DNA of 60,447 bases from Candidatus Mediterraneibacter norwichensis. GTDB taxonomy: Bacteria; Bacillota; Clostridia; Lachnospirales; Lachnospiraceae. The notes below the pieces were generated by a model, which did no database searches, was not told where the DNA came from, and saw only the letters and a program-made list of their open reading frames with translations. Below are positions 25,129 to 33,848 of the stretch, one piece after another (position 1 is the stretch's first letter; the number at the start of each line of letters is the position of its first letter). A program made the translations under genes and the position numbers. The stretch is from contig DXIU01000058.1 in the NCBI GenBank assembly GCA_019112765.1, positions 1 to 60,447 of the forward strand, in the 5' to 3' direction.

Positions 25129-27204
25129 ATGAAGGTTTACAGAACAGACGAAATCAGAAACGTGGTATTGCTTGGACACGGCGGAAGCGGCAAGACAAGT
25201 CTTGTGGAGGCAATGCTGTACGTATCAGGCGCCACAAACCGTATGGGAAAAGTTTCCGATGCCAGTACGGTCAGCGATTTTGATAAAGAGGAGCAGAAAC
25301 GCGGATTTTCAATCAGTACAAGTCTGATTCCGATAGAGTGGGAAAAAGCAAAAATCAACATCCTTGATACGCCGGGATATTTCGATTTTGTCGGCGAAGT
25401 AGAGGAAGCGGTCAGCGCTGCGGACGCGGCGGTTATCGTCGTATCCGGAAAGGCCGGCGTTCAGGTCGGGACGGAGAAGGCCTGGGAACTTTGCGATAAA
25501 TACAATCTTCCGAGGATGATCTATGTGACGGAAATGGATGTAGACGACGCAAGCTTCCGTCAGGTAGTGGAAGATCTGACCGCCAGATATGGCAAGAAGA
25601 TCGCGCCGCATTTCCAGCCCATCCGTGAGAATGAGAAACTGGTGGGTTACATTAACGTAATTAAGAACGCAGGCCGCAGGTATACGGGAATCGGCCAGAG
25701 AGAAGAGTGCGAGATCCCGGATTACTGTAAACCGAACCTGGAGATCCTGAGAGATTCTCTTATGGAGGCAGTTGCCGAGACAAGCGAAGAATTCATGGAA
25801 AGATACTTTAACGGCGAGGAGTTTTCTGTGGAAGAGATCCGGTCCGCCATGCGTACGGAAGTTATGGACGGAGATATCGTGCCGGTTGCCATGGGTTCCA
25901 ATATTCAGGCTCAGGGTGTTGCCAATCTTCTGTCAGATATCGTAAGATTCTTCCCCAGCCCGGATAAGAGAACCTGCGCAGGCATCAACCGTACGACAAA
26001 TGATATCTTCGAGGCAAACTATGATTTCGCGAAAGCGAAGACAGCATATGTATTCAAGACAATGGTAGATCCCTTTATCGGAAAGTATTCCTTCGTAAAG
26101 GTATGCTCGGGAGTGCTCAAAGGGGATGATATTCTTTATAACGCCGATACGGATGCTGAGGAGAAGCCGGGAAAACTTTATACCATGTGCGGCAATAAGC
26201 CGTCGGAAGTACCGGAGCTGTTTGCCGGCGATATCGGAGCGATCGCAAAACTTACTAATACACGTACCGGCGATACGCTTTCTACAAAAGCGACTCAGGT
26301 AACATATGCCAGAACAGACTATTCCGTTCCATATACATACATGAGATACAAGGTAAAGAACAAAGGGGATGAGGATAAAGTATCCCAGGCCCTGGCAAGG
26401 ATGACCGCAGAGGACGTTACACTGAAGGCTGTAAATGACAGTGAGAACAGACAGACGCTTCTCTACGGCATGGGTGATCAGCATCTGGAGATCGTGGCAA
26501 GCAAACTGGCAGCCAGATATAAAGTTGAGATTACTCTTGAGACGCCGAAGGTCGCATTCCGCGAGACAATCCGCAAAAATTCAGATGTGGATACCAAGTA
26601 CAAGAAACAGTCCGGCGGACATGGACAGTACGGTCATGTTAAGATGAAATTTGAACCTTCCGGAGATCTTGAGACGCCGTATGTATTCGAAGAGTGCGTG
26701 GTAGGCGGCGCGGTTCCGAAGAACTACTTCCCGGCAGTCGAAAAAGGACTCCAGGAGTCTGTACTGAAGGGACCTCTTGCGGGATATCCGGTAGTAGGTG
26801 TGAAGGCTACCTTATACGACGGCTCCTATCACCCTGTTGATTCATCTGAGATGGCATTCAAGACGGCTACAATCCAGGCGTTTAAGAAAGGATTTATGGA
26901 GGCGTCGCCGGTTCTTCTTGAGCCCATCGCATCTGTGAAGGTGACAGTTCCGGACGATTATACCGGAGATGTTATGGGCGATCTGAATAAGAGACGCGGT
27001 CGTGTCCTTGGCATGACGCCGGTTGCCGGAGGCAAACAGGTGATTGAGGCGGATATTCCTATGACAGGTCTGTTCGGCTACTGCACTGTACTTCGTTCCA
27101 TGACAGGCGGACGGGGAATCTATGAGTTTAAATTCTCAAGGTATGAGCAGGCTCCTTCCGATGTGCAGGAAAAGGAGATTGCGGCAAGAGCGGCAGAAGA
27201 ATAA
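25129..27204 (+). CDS. Elongation factor G-like GTPase (EF-G paralogue)
   Basis: 691 residues with all five EF-G domains. G1 GHGGSGKTS (16-24), G3 DTPGYFD (80-86); domain IV starts around 480 with GGHGQYGHVKM, and the C-terminal domain ends with YEFKFSRYEQ. The G4 position reads TEMD (134-137) where EF-G has NKMD, and the G2 region reads RGFSISTS rather than RGITITSA. This fits an EF-G2-like paralogue, not the main translocase, which is normally in the str operon with rpsL, rpsG and tuf. AGGAGG precedes the ATG at 25129. It stands alone with its own promoter and terminator. Role in translation unproven. Confidence 0.88.
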   Translation: MKVYRTDEIRNVVLLGHGGSGKTSLVEAMLYVSGATNRMGKVSDASTVSDFDKEEQKRGFSISTSLIPIEWEKAKINILDTPGYFDFVGEVEEAVSAADAAVIVVSGKAGVQVGTEKAWELCDKYNLPRMIYVTEMDVDDASFRQVVEDLTARYGKKIAPHFQPIRENEKLVGYINVIKNAGRRYTGIGQREECEIPDYCKPNLEILRDSLMEAVAETSEEFMERYFNGEEFSVEEIRSAMRTEVMDGDIVPVAMGSNIQAQGVANLLSDIVRFFPSPDKRTCAGINRTTNDIFEANYDFAKAKTAYVFKTMVDPFIGKYSFVKVCSGVLKGDDILYNADTDAEEKPGKLYTMCGNKPSEVPELFAGDIGAIAKLTNTRTGDTLSTKATQVTYARTDYSVPYTYMRYKVKNKGDEDKVSQALARMTAEDVTLKAVNDSENRQTLLYGMGDQHLEIVASKLAARYKVEITLETPKVAFRETIRKNSDVDTKYKKQSGGHGQYGHVKMKFEPSGDLETPYVFEECVVGGAVPKNYFPAVEKGLQESVLKGPLAGYPVVGVKATLYDGSYHPVDSSEMAFKTATIQAFKKGFMEASPVLLEPIASVKVTVPDDYTGDVMGDLNKRRGRVLGMTPVAGGKQVIEADIPMTGLFGYCTVLRSMTGGRGIYEFKFSRYEQAPSDVQEKEIAARAAEE

Positions 27205-27218
27205 AGATAAACTGTTCC

Positions 27219-27254
27219 GGGGCATGCAGTGAAAAGCTGTATGCCCCTTCTTTT
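27219..27254 (+). terminator. Terminator of the EF-G paralogue
   Basis: GGGGCATGCAG (27219-27229) pairs with CTGTATGCCCC (27237-27247), then TTCTTTTC. Confidence 0.85.
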
Positions 27255-27288
27255 CAATTCTTCATTTGTTAAGAAAATATGGTTTATA

Positions 27289-27317
27289 TTGTACTTTGAT
27301 ATCAATGGTGCTATAAT
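27289..27317 (+). promoter_or_regulatory. Promoter of the trkAH operon
   Basis: TTGTAC (27289-27294), 17-bp spacer, perfect TATAAT (27312-27317). The palindrome TTGATATCAA lies within the spacer (27297-27306) and could be a regulator site. Confidence 0.75.
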
Positions 27318-27360
27318 TGCTCTGCTATAAATGAACAAATAAAATACCGAGGGAAAAGAA

Positions 27361-28719
27361 ATGAAAATAGTTATTATTGGTGACGGAAAAGTGGGGTATA
27401 AGCTGGCAAAACAGCTGTCCGTTGAAAACTATGATGTGGTATTGATTGATAGCAATGAAAAGAAACTCAGATTTGCCATTGACCGTCTGGACATCTCCTG
27501 CGTAGCCGGAAACGGGGCAGACGCAGAGGTTCAGAAGCAGGCAGATGTGCCTCACGCTGATCTTGTAATCGCATGTACATCAGCAGATGAATGCAATATG
27601 CTCAGCTGTCTGATCGCAAGAAGGCTGGGAGCGAGGCATACGATTGCCCGGGTGAGAAATCCTGTTTATTACAGACAGATCGGACTTCTCAAAGAAGATC
27701 TTCATCTGAGCATGGCGGTTAATCCGGAGCTGATCGTAGCAAATGAGATCAGCCGGCTGCTGCTGTTTCCGGATGCCAGTAAAATTGAGACATTTGTAAA
27801 AGGAAGAGTGGAGCTGATCGAATTTCCGGTGTGCGCTCAGAGCAGGCTGGTGGGCAGGTCTCTTGCGGAAATGTATGACAGATTCCAGGTTCAGGTGCTC
27901 GTATGTGCCGTAGAGCATGGAGATGAAGTGATTATTCCGGACGGTTATTATGTGCTCCGCCCCGGAGACCGGCTTCATATTACCGCGTCACATGCGGAGA
28001 TTGAGCGTTTTTTCAAAATGCACGGCAATCATAAGGAAAAGATCAGAAAAGTGATTATCTGCGGCGGAGGAAGAGTGGCATACTACCTGTCAAAACAGCT
28101 CTGTGCCCTTGGGATGCAGGTAAAGATCATAGAGAGAAATGAAGCCCGCTGCGAGGAGCTGTGCGAACTTCTTCCCAGGGCGGTTATCATTCAGGGAGAT
28201 GCTACGGATCACGACCTCCTGATTGAAGAGGGAGCAGATGCGGCGGATGCCTTTGTGGCTCTGACCGGAATGGATGAGGAGAATATCATTGTATCTCTTT
28301 TTGCCAAGAAACAGGGGATCGGAAAGATTATTACAAAAATCAACGAAGACAGGCGGGCGCATATTGTCGAGGATTTCGGCATAGATAGTGTTGTCTCGGC
28401 GAAAGCTGCCACGGCGGACTCCATTTTAAGCTATGTGAGGGCAAGAAAGAATTCTCAGGGAAGCGCCAATGTCGAGACAATGTATCAGCTTGTAGATGAC
28501 AAGGTTGAAGCTCTTGAATTCATCGTAAAATCCGCGACCAGGTATACGGGAATTCCGCTTAAGGATCTGCAGCTCAGGTCGAATAATCTGATTGCCTGTA
28601 TTGCAAGGAAAAATCAGATTATTATTCCAAACGGTGATGACTGCATTGAACCAGGCGACAGTGTAATTGTCGTTACAATGGAACCTCATGTTGAGGATAT
28701 CGCTGATATTCTGATGTAA
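27361..28719 (+). CDS. trkA: Trk potassium uptake system, NAD-binding subunit TrkA
   Basis: 452 residues. Cytoplasmic gating subunit of the TrkH potassium channel. Two RCK halves: RCK_N at 1-120 (IIGDGKVGYKLAKQL) plus RCK_C to ~215, and RCK_N again from ~228 (ICGGGRVAYYLSKQL) plus RCK_C to the end. Each glycine-rich loop binds NAD(H) or a nucleotide. trkH follows after 16 nt. Own promoter upstream (27289-27317). Product and partner are well established for the family. Confidence 0.95.
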   Translation: MKIVIIGDGKVGYKLAKQLSVENYDVVLIDSNEKKLRFAIDRLDISCVAGNGADAEVQKQADVPHADLVIACTSADECNMLSCLIARRLGARHTIARVRNPVYYRQIGLLKEDLHLSMAVNPELIVANEISRLLLFPDASKIETFVKGRVELIEFPVCAQSRLVGRSLAEMYDRFQVQVLVCAVEHGDEVIIPDGYYVLRPGDRLHITASHAEIERFFKMHGNHKEKIRKVIICGGGRVAYYLSKQLCALGMQVKIIERNEARCEELCELLPRAVIIQGDATDHDLLIEEGADAADAFVALTGMDEENIIVSLFAKKQGIGKIITKINEDRRAHIVEDFGIDSVVSAKAATADSILSYVRARKNSQGSANVETMYQLVDDKVEALEFIVKSATRYTGIPLKDLQLRSNNLIACIARKNQIIIPNGDDCIEPGDSVIVVTMEPHVEDIADILM

Positions 28720-28735
28720 GTGAGAGGCAGAAGCG

Positions 28736-30181
28736 ATGAATAAAAAAATGATCATATATATATTAGGAAAAATGCTGGGCGTCGAAGGCGCCCTGCTTTT
28801 AATACCTGCTCTCGTGTCACTGATTTACGGTGAAAAAACAGGCGTCTCCTTTTTGATTGTAGCTGCGGTTCTGGGTGTGATCTTCCTTATATTTGGAAGA
28901 AAAAAGCCGAAGAACAGCAGGATATACGGGAAAGAAGGATTTGCCATTGTAGGGCTTGCCTGGATCCTCTGGTCGCTGTTCGGCTCCATTCCTTTTGTTA
29001 TTACAGGATCTGTCCCGAATTATATAGATGCGTTTTTCGAGACTGTGTCCGGTTTTACTACAACCGGCTCCACGATTCTTCAGGAAATAGAATCCCTGCC
29101 CATGGGCATTAATTTCTGGAGATGCTTTACTCATTGGATCGGAGGCATGGGAGTGCTGGTGTTTGTGATGATGGTTACCTCTCTGGGCGATGAGAATGCC
29201 ATGCCGCTTATGCGCGCGGAAGTTCCGGGCCCTGAGTCTGACAAACTTGTTCCGAAGGCAAGAAGTACCGCCAAAATTCTGTACCAGATGTATTTTGTCC
29301 TTACAGCGGCGGAAGTAGTGCTTCTGATGTTTGGAGGCATGAATCTGTATGATGCTCTTGTACATTCCTTCAGTACCGCGGGTACCGGAGGCTTTTCCAA
29401 CAGAAATTCCAGCGTGGCCTTTTACGACAGCGCGTATATAGACGGCGTAATTACAGTGTTTATGATTCTGTTCGGAATCAATTTTAACCTGTATTTCCTT
29501 CTGCTTCTTAAGAACTGGAAGAGTGTGCTGAAAAATGAAGAACTGAGAGCTTATCTGGGTATTATTGCCGCGGCGGTTGCGGTCATTACGGTAAATATCC
29601 TCAGTATATACGAAAATGTTTTTCACGCCTTCCGCTATGCTTCTTTCCAGGTGGCTTCGGTCATTACGACAACGGGATTTTATACGGCAGATTTTGAACT
29701 ATGGCCGGAATTATCCAAGGTGGTCCTTCTGACGATTATGTTTATCGGAGCCTGTGCCGGTTCCACCGGAGGAGGCATCAAGGTCTGCCGTTTTGTGATC
29801 CTGTGCAAATCCATCCGCCAGGAGATCAGGAAAATTCTTCATCCGAATGTGGTTACCATGGTGAAGATCAACGGGAAAAAAGTCAGCAATGATACAATGC
29901 GGGGCATCAATACATTTTTTGCCGCATACATTTTTATACTGGTTATGTCTGTTCTGATTGTATCCGTCGATAATTTTGATTTCGCTACATCATTCAGCGG
30001 TGTTCTGACAACAATAAACAATGTGGGACCCGGTATCTCCAAAGTAGGGCCGGTAGAAAACTTCCATATGTTCTCCCCTCTGTCAAAGCTGGTGTTCTGC
30101 TTTGACATGCTGGTGGGAAGACTGGAGATATTCCCTTATCTTCTGCTCCTGTCTCCTGATCTGTGGAGGAGAAGATTCTGA
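28736..30181 (+). CDS. trkH: Trk potassium uptake channel subunit TrkH
   Basis: 481 residues. Membrane pore protein for K+ uptake with TrkA. The four pore motifs are visible: GFTTTGSTI, STAGTGGFS, ITTTGFYT and TINNVGPG, separated by paired membrane helices. The C-terminus GRLEIFPYLLLLSPDLWRRRF is typical. Second gene of the trkA-trkH pair, with an exported protein gene 28 nt behind it. Confidence 0.95.
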   Translation: MNKKMIIYILGKMLGVEGALLLIPALVSLIYGEKTGVSFLIVAAVLGVIFLIFGRKKPKNSRIYGKEGFAIVGLAWILWSLFGSIPFVITGSVPNYIDAFFETVSGFTTTGSTILQEIESLPMGINFWRCFTHWIGGMGVLVFVMMVTSLGDENAMPLMRAEVPGPESDKLVPKARSTAKILYQMYFVLTAAEVVLLMFGGMNLYDALVHSFSTAGTGGFSNRNSSVAFYDSAYIDGVITVFMILFGINFNLYFLLLLKNWKSVLKNEELRAYLGIIAAAVAVITVNILSIYENVFHAFRYASFQVASVITTTGFYTADFELWPELSKVVLLTIMFIGACAGSTGGGIKVCRFVILCKSIRQEIRKILHPNVVTMVKINGKKVSNDTMRGINTFFAAYIFILVMSVLIVSVDNFDFATSFSGVLTTINNVGPGISKVGPVENFHMFSPLSKLVFCFDMLVGRLEIFPYLLLLSPDLWRRRF

Positions 30182-30208
30182 CAGCAGTAAAATGAAAGGA
30201 AAAGGTTT

Positions 30209-31888
30209 ATGAAAAAAGTAAAGAGCAGACTGCTGGCCGCAGTTATAATTCTCTGCGCGCTGGGCATTTATTATTATACGGCGCTTCCGGCGCTGAACAT
30301 TCATTCCATGGATTTCTGGTTTTTCCTGATAGTAGTTGTTGTGCTCGCTGCAGTGTTTTTTGCAGTTTCCTATGTAAAAAAGGAAGAACTGAAATATTAT
30401 GACCTGAAAGAACTGAAGAACTCCGGAGTTCTGAAAGGAATTCTGGCAGTTCTGCTGCTCCTTGTTCTGATTTTTCTTGTGGGACTGCTTCTGTCGTCGC
30501 CTGTAGTAAATGCGAAGAAATATCAGCAGCTTATGAAGGTGGAGACAGGGGAGTTTACAACAGACATTGAAGAATTATCCTTTGATCAGATTCCGCTCCT
30601 TGACCGGGATTCCGCCACACTTCTTGGAAACCGGAAGATGGGAAGCATGGTCGATATGGTATCCCAGTTTGAAGTGGATGAACTGTATTCTCAGATTAAT
30701 TATCAGGATCGTCCGGTCCGGGTGTCGCCTCTGAAATATGCGGATATCATTAAATGGTTCAATAATAACGGCGAGGGGATCCCTGCGTATATTAAAATTG
30801 ATATGGCAACCCAGAATACAGAGCTTGTAAAGCTGGACGAGGGAATGAAATATACGGCCAGCGACCATTTTAACAGGAATATTTACCGGCATCTCAGGTT
30901 TAAATATCCCACGTATATTTTTAATGATTTAAGTTTTGAGATCGATGAAGAAGGAACGCCTTACTGGATCTGTCCTGTGAAAAAATTTAATATCGGCCTG
31001 TTCGGCGGAGAGACAATCGGACGTGTGGTTCTCTGCAATGCGATTACAGGAGAGACACAGGACTACGCTATAGAAGATGTGCCCCAGTGGATAGACCGGG
31101 CCTATTCGGCAGATATGCTTGTAGAGCTGTATGATTATTACGGAACGCTTAAGCATGGCTTTATAAACAGTGTGTTTGGACAGAAGGACTGCCTGAAAAC
31201 AACGGACGGATATAATTATCTTGCGATTGATGATGATGTATGGGTATACACCGGTGTTACGTCTATTACGGGAGACCAGTCCAACGTAGGCTTTGTTCTG
31301 ATGAACCAGCGGACCATGGAGACGAAGTTCTATGAAGTAGAGGGAGCTACAGAAGCTTCCGCCATGTCTTCGGCGGAAGGTCAGGTGCAGAATCTGAAGT
31401 ATAAAGCAACATTTCCGCTGCTTCTTAACATATCGGGAGAACCTACGTATTTCATTGCCCTGAAGGATGACGCCGGTCTGGTAAAAATGTATGCTATGGT
31501 AAATGTGCAGAAATATCAGATTGTGGCAGTGGGAGACACTGTGAGTGAATGTGAGGCGGCGTATTCGGATCTGATGTACGAAAACGGCATCAGTGAAAGC
31601 AAAGAAGATACCGGTGATATTCTGACGATTAAAGCGCCCATTACGAAGATTGCACAGGGAGTTGTGGATGGAAATTCCCATTATTATATTATGGTGGAAG
31701 GTTCGGAGGACATTTTTGATATCCCTGTAACAGATTTTATAGATATTATCCGGTATGATGCAGGTGATGAAGTGTCTATTGAGTACAGAAAAGGCGAACA
31801 GACCAATACTGTACTCTCTCTGAATGGTGTGGAAAAACCGAAGGAGAATACGGAGCAGAATGCAGATGTAAACGGCGGCACGGAGTAG
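30209..31888 (+). CDS. Large membrane-anchored protein of unknown function in the trk operon
   Basis: 559 residues. Three hydrophobic segments lie in the first 100 residues (~8-25, 37-55 and ~75-92: GILAVLLLLVLIFLVGLLL), followed by a ~450-residue soluble domain, probably outside the cell, with few cysteines and many aromatic beta-strand stretches (YINYQDRPVRV, KYPTYIFNDLSFEI). The acidic tail ends in NADVNGGTE. AAAGGAAAAGG precedes the ATG, 28 nt after trkH and before the shared terminator, so it is likely co-expressed with the potassium system. I know similar proteins in Lachnospiraceae but no function for them. Confidence 0.8.
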   Translation: MKKVKSRLLAAVIILCALGIYYYTALPALNIHSMDFWFFLIVVVVLAAVFFAVSYVKKEELKYYDLKELKNSGVLKGILAVLLLLVLIFLVGLLLSSPVVNAKKYQQLMKVETGEFTTDIEELSFDQIPLLDRDSATLLGNRKMGSMVDMVSQFEVDELYSQINYQDRPVRVSPLKYADIIKWFNNNGEGIPAYIKIDMATQNTELVKLDEGMKYTASDHFNRNIYRHLRFKYPTYIFNDLSFEIDEEGTPYWICPVKKFNIGLFGGETIGRVVLCNAITGETQDYAIEDVPQWIDRAYSADMLVELYDYYGTLKHGFINSVFGQKDCLKTTDGYNYLAIDDDVWVYTGVTSITGDQSNVGFVLMNQRTMETKFYEVEGATEASAMSSAEGQVQNLKYKATFPLLLNISGEPTYFIALKDDAGLVKMYAMVNVQKYQIVAVGDTVSECEAAYSDLMYENGISESKEDTGDILTIKAPITKIAQGVVDGNSHYYIMVEGSEDIFDIPVTDFIDIIRYDAGDEVSIEYRKGEQTNTVLSLNGVEKPKENTEQNADVNGGTE

Positions 31889-31910
31889 AGTGCGCCGCAC
31901 GGAAAAACAG

Positions 31911-31966
31911 AAAAAGAGAGCCAGTGGCTGTCTGTGATAAAACAGATTGCCGCCGGCTCTCTTTTT
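31911..31966. terminator. Bidirectional terminator of the trk operon and the P-loop gene
   Basis: AAAAAGAGAGCC (31911-31922) pairs with GGCTCTCTTTTT (31955-31966) around an inner partly paired loop, with A/T runs on both sides. Confidence 0.85.
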
Positions 31967-31975
31967 CCTTTAAAT

Positions 31976-32398
31976 TCAGCTGATTACATTATAATCAGAG
32001 AAATCTGTATTCTGAATATCTTTCTTGTCAGCGCCGATGCTGAGATAGAAATCTATATTGTTTTCGGAGGAAATCTTGTTCAGTTTCTGAAGGAAAACAG
32101 GAAGGCTTTCCAGTGTAATGTTAGCCTGTTTCAGAACGCTGTCGATAAAAATTGTCTCGATATCGTGATTGCCGGCTACCATGCCGTACAGGAATCCTAC
32201 GAACTCTTCAAGGGTGAGAATATCAGGATAATCTGCCATACGGATTGCGCGGATATTAAAATCTACCGTGTATGTATCCTTGTGGCTTTTTTTGATGAAT
32301 ACGACGTTTCCATTGGAAGTTTTCACCTTTTCGTTTGCAAGATCAATCATTTGCTGTGTTTTTCCGCTGCCTCTCGGGCCTGTTATTAAATTTACCAT
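31976..32398 (-). CDS. Small P-loop ATPase of unknown function
   Basis: 140 residues. Walker A GPRGSGKT at 7-14 right at the N-terminus, a possible Walker B with IETIFIDSVL around 80, and no DNA-binding or membrane part. The size equals a minimal RecA/thymidine-kinase-like core. AAAGGAG precedes the ATG, and a promoter (GAACAA/ATTATA on the + strand, i.e. TTGTTC-17-TATAAT at 32461-32489) lies upstream. It stands alone, convergent with the trk operon. Role unknown; thymidine kinase itself is unlikely because the lasso zinc cysteines are absent. Confidence 0.7.
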   Translation of the reverse strand: MVNLITGPRGSGKTQQMIDLANEKVKTSNGNVVFIKKSHKDTYTVDFNIRAIRMADYPDILTLEEFVGFLYGMVAGNHDIETIFIDSVLKQANITLESLPVFLQKLNKISSENNIDFYLSIGADKKDIQNTDFSDYNVIS

Positions 32399-32460
32399 GG
32401 CGAATCTCTCCTTTATGTATGTATTGTTTGAGACTTTTCACCTCTCAAATATCTAAAATC

Positions 32461-32489
32461 ATTATACACTAAAGCCTACGGAGGAACAA
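32461..32489 (-). promoter_or_regulatory. Promoter of the P-loop ATPase gene
   Basis: Minus strand: TTGTTC (32484-32489), 17-bp spacer, TATAAT (32461-32466). In the leader TTTGAGA and TCTCAAA (about 32430-32452) can form a 7-bp hairpin. Confidence 0.7.
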
Positions 32490-32624
32490 CTAAAAAAAGG
32501 ATAAAAAAGAAAAATGTTGGTGAAAATAACATAGAACAACTGATATGAAGTTCCGGCCGGAATATGTCCTGAAAAACCAGTGTTGCAGGATAAAAAACAT
32601 GAAAATGAGAAAAGTTTTCAAAAT

Positions 32625-32682
32625 CAATATTGAAATAGCAGATGAAGTGTGATAGTATTTAAGCAATTGAAAATCATTCTCA
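32625..32682 (+). promoter_or_regulatory. Promoter and Fur-like box of the DUF3793-flavodoxin-ZIP cluster
   Basis: TTGAAA, 17-bp spacer and TAGTAT (-10 near 32653-32658) are followed by TGAAAATCATTCTCA (32668-32682), which matches the 7-1-7 Fur core TGATAAT-N-ATTATCA at 13 of 15 positions and has matching half-sites. It would cover the transcription start. Confidence 0.75.
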
Positions 32683-32699
32683 AAATACAGGAGGAAACC

Positions 32700-33287
32700 A
32701 TGCCGAAAGAAGTATTGTCATATTATCTGAAAAACAGAAATCAGAGAATCCGCCTTGGATTTCAGATTGCTCTGCAGTGCGCGCCTTTTTTAAAGGGCCT
32801 GAAAGTGTCCTGCGTTATTACAATGGACGCAGAACTGTACGACACTTTGCCTGAGCTTTTCTTCGGTATGAATATCGCCTGGCACAGGCTTTCCGGATCG
32901 GAGGAAAAGTGTCTGATTCTGTTTTACAGGCCGGGTCAGATGGAAGAGTATCTGTCCGGAACAGAAGTTCACACACTTCTGAGAGAGTACGGATACGGAG
33001 GAATGGAGCTGGAGGAAATGCTTCACCGTCTGGCTGAGAGAGTCCGGGACTGTTCTGAGAGAGGAATGGGTTTTCCCCATGAGATCGGCGCATTTCTCGG
33101 ATACCCCATTGAGGATGTCAGAGGCTTCATTGAAAATGAAGGAAGAAAATATCTGATGATCGGATACTGGAAAGTGTACAGTGACCTTGCCTGGGCAAGA
33201 ATGACTTTCAAGGAGTACGACCGCGCGAAGAACTGTGCGGTAAATGAATTTTTAACCGGAAAGAGCATTCGTGAGATTGCTCTCTGA
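32700..33287 (+). CDS. DUF3793 family protein
   Basis: 195 residues. Recognised by its family pattern: an early block with QCAPFLKGLKVSC, then LILFYRPGQMEEYL, a central FPHEIGAFLGYPIEDVRGFI, and the end WKVYSDLAWARMTFKEYDRAK. No known catalytic motif. AGGAGG is 5 nt before the ATG at 32700. It lies directly behind a Fur-like box and 21 nt before a flavodoxin gene, an arrangement I associate with iron-limitation genes in Clostridia; a link to haem or iron handling is only inferred. Confidence 0.85.
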   Translation: MPKEVLSYYLKNRNQRIRLGFQIALQCAPFLKGLKVSCVITMDAELYDTLPELFFGMNIAWHRLSGSEEKCLILFYRPGQMEEYLSGTEVHTLLREYGYGGMELEEMLHRLAERVRDCSERGMGFPHEIGAFLGYPIEDVRGFIENEGRKYLMIGYWKVYSDLAWARMTFKEYDRAKNCAVNEFLTGKSIREIAL

Positions 33288-33308
33288 TCAGAAATGGAGG
33301 AAGAAACA

Positions 33309-33740
33309 ATGAGTGTATCAGTTGTATACTGGAGTGGAACCGGAAATACGCAGACTATGGCAGAGGCCGTGGCGGAAGGAATCCGTATGGCGGGGCAGGA
33401 GCCTGCTGTACTGGAAGTATCTGCCGCAGATCCGGCGGCGCTGGCATCCGGGAACGCATTTGCGCTGGGCTGCCCGTCTATGGGTGCGGAGCAGCTGGAA
33501 GAGACAGAGATGGAACCTTTTGTGGAGGCTCTGGAGCCTCTTGTTTCCGGAAAAAATATTCTCCTGTTCGGCTCTTATGGCTGGGGAGACGGCGAGTGGA
33601 TGCGTGACTGGACTGAGCGCATGAAAAATGCAGGCGCGGTACTCGTGCGTGCGGAAGGCATCATTGCAAATGAGACCCCGGATGAAGAGGCACTGGAAGA
33701 ATGCCGCAGCGCAGGCCGGGACCTTGCGGCAAAAGTATAA
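33309..33740 (+). CDS. Flavodoxin
   Basis: 143 residues. FMN-binding electron carrier that replaces ferredoxin when iron is scarce. Phosphate loop SGTGNTQTMAE (9-19) and FMN-contacting loops ALGCPSMGAEQ and FGSYGWGDGEW are complete. The ATG at 33309 has GGAGG at 8 nt; an upstream in-frame ATG at 33294 overlaps that ribosome site. The Fur-like box ahead of the cluster fits induction by iron starvation. Confidence 0.95.
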   Translation: MSVSVVYWSGTGNTQTMAEAVAEGIRMAGQEPAVLEVSAADPAALASGNAFALGCPSMGAEQLEETEMEPFVEALEPLVSGKNILLFGSYGWGDGEWMRDWTERMKNAGAVLVRAEGIIANETPDEEALEECRSAGRDLAAKV

Positions 33741-33848
33741 CGTCAGAATCTGCCATACAGGCCGGCGCGGAAAACATTGACAAAAGCTTCCTCTGATGCA
33801 TATGATAAGACAGTGATGAAAATTTCTGAAGGATTTGGAGGAAGAAGA

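Noticed and set aside
30929-31900. 323-codon frame antisense to the exported protein of the trk operon
   Set aside because: Histidine- and arginine-rich composition typical of reverse-frame translation and no ribosome site. The + frame has helices and a Shine-Dalgarno.
31976-32398. Thymidine kinase identity for the P-loop protein
   Set aside because: It has the size of the fold, but lacks the zinc cysteines and lasso motif.
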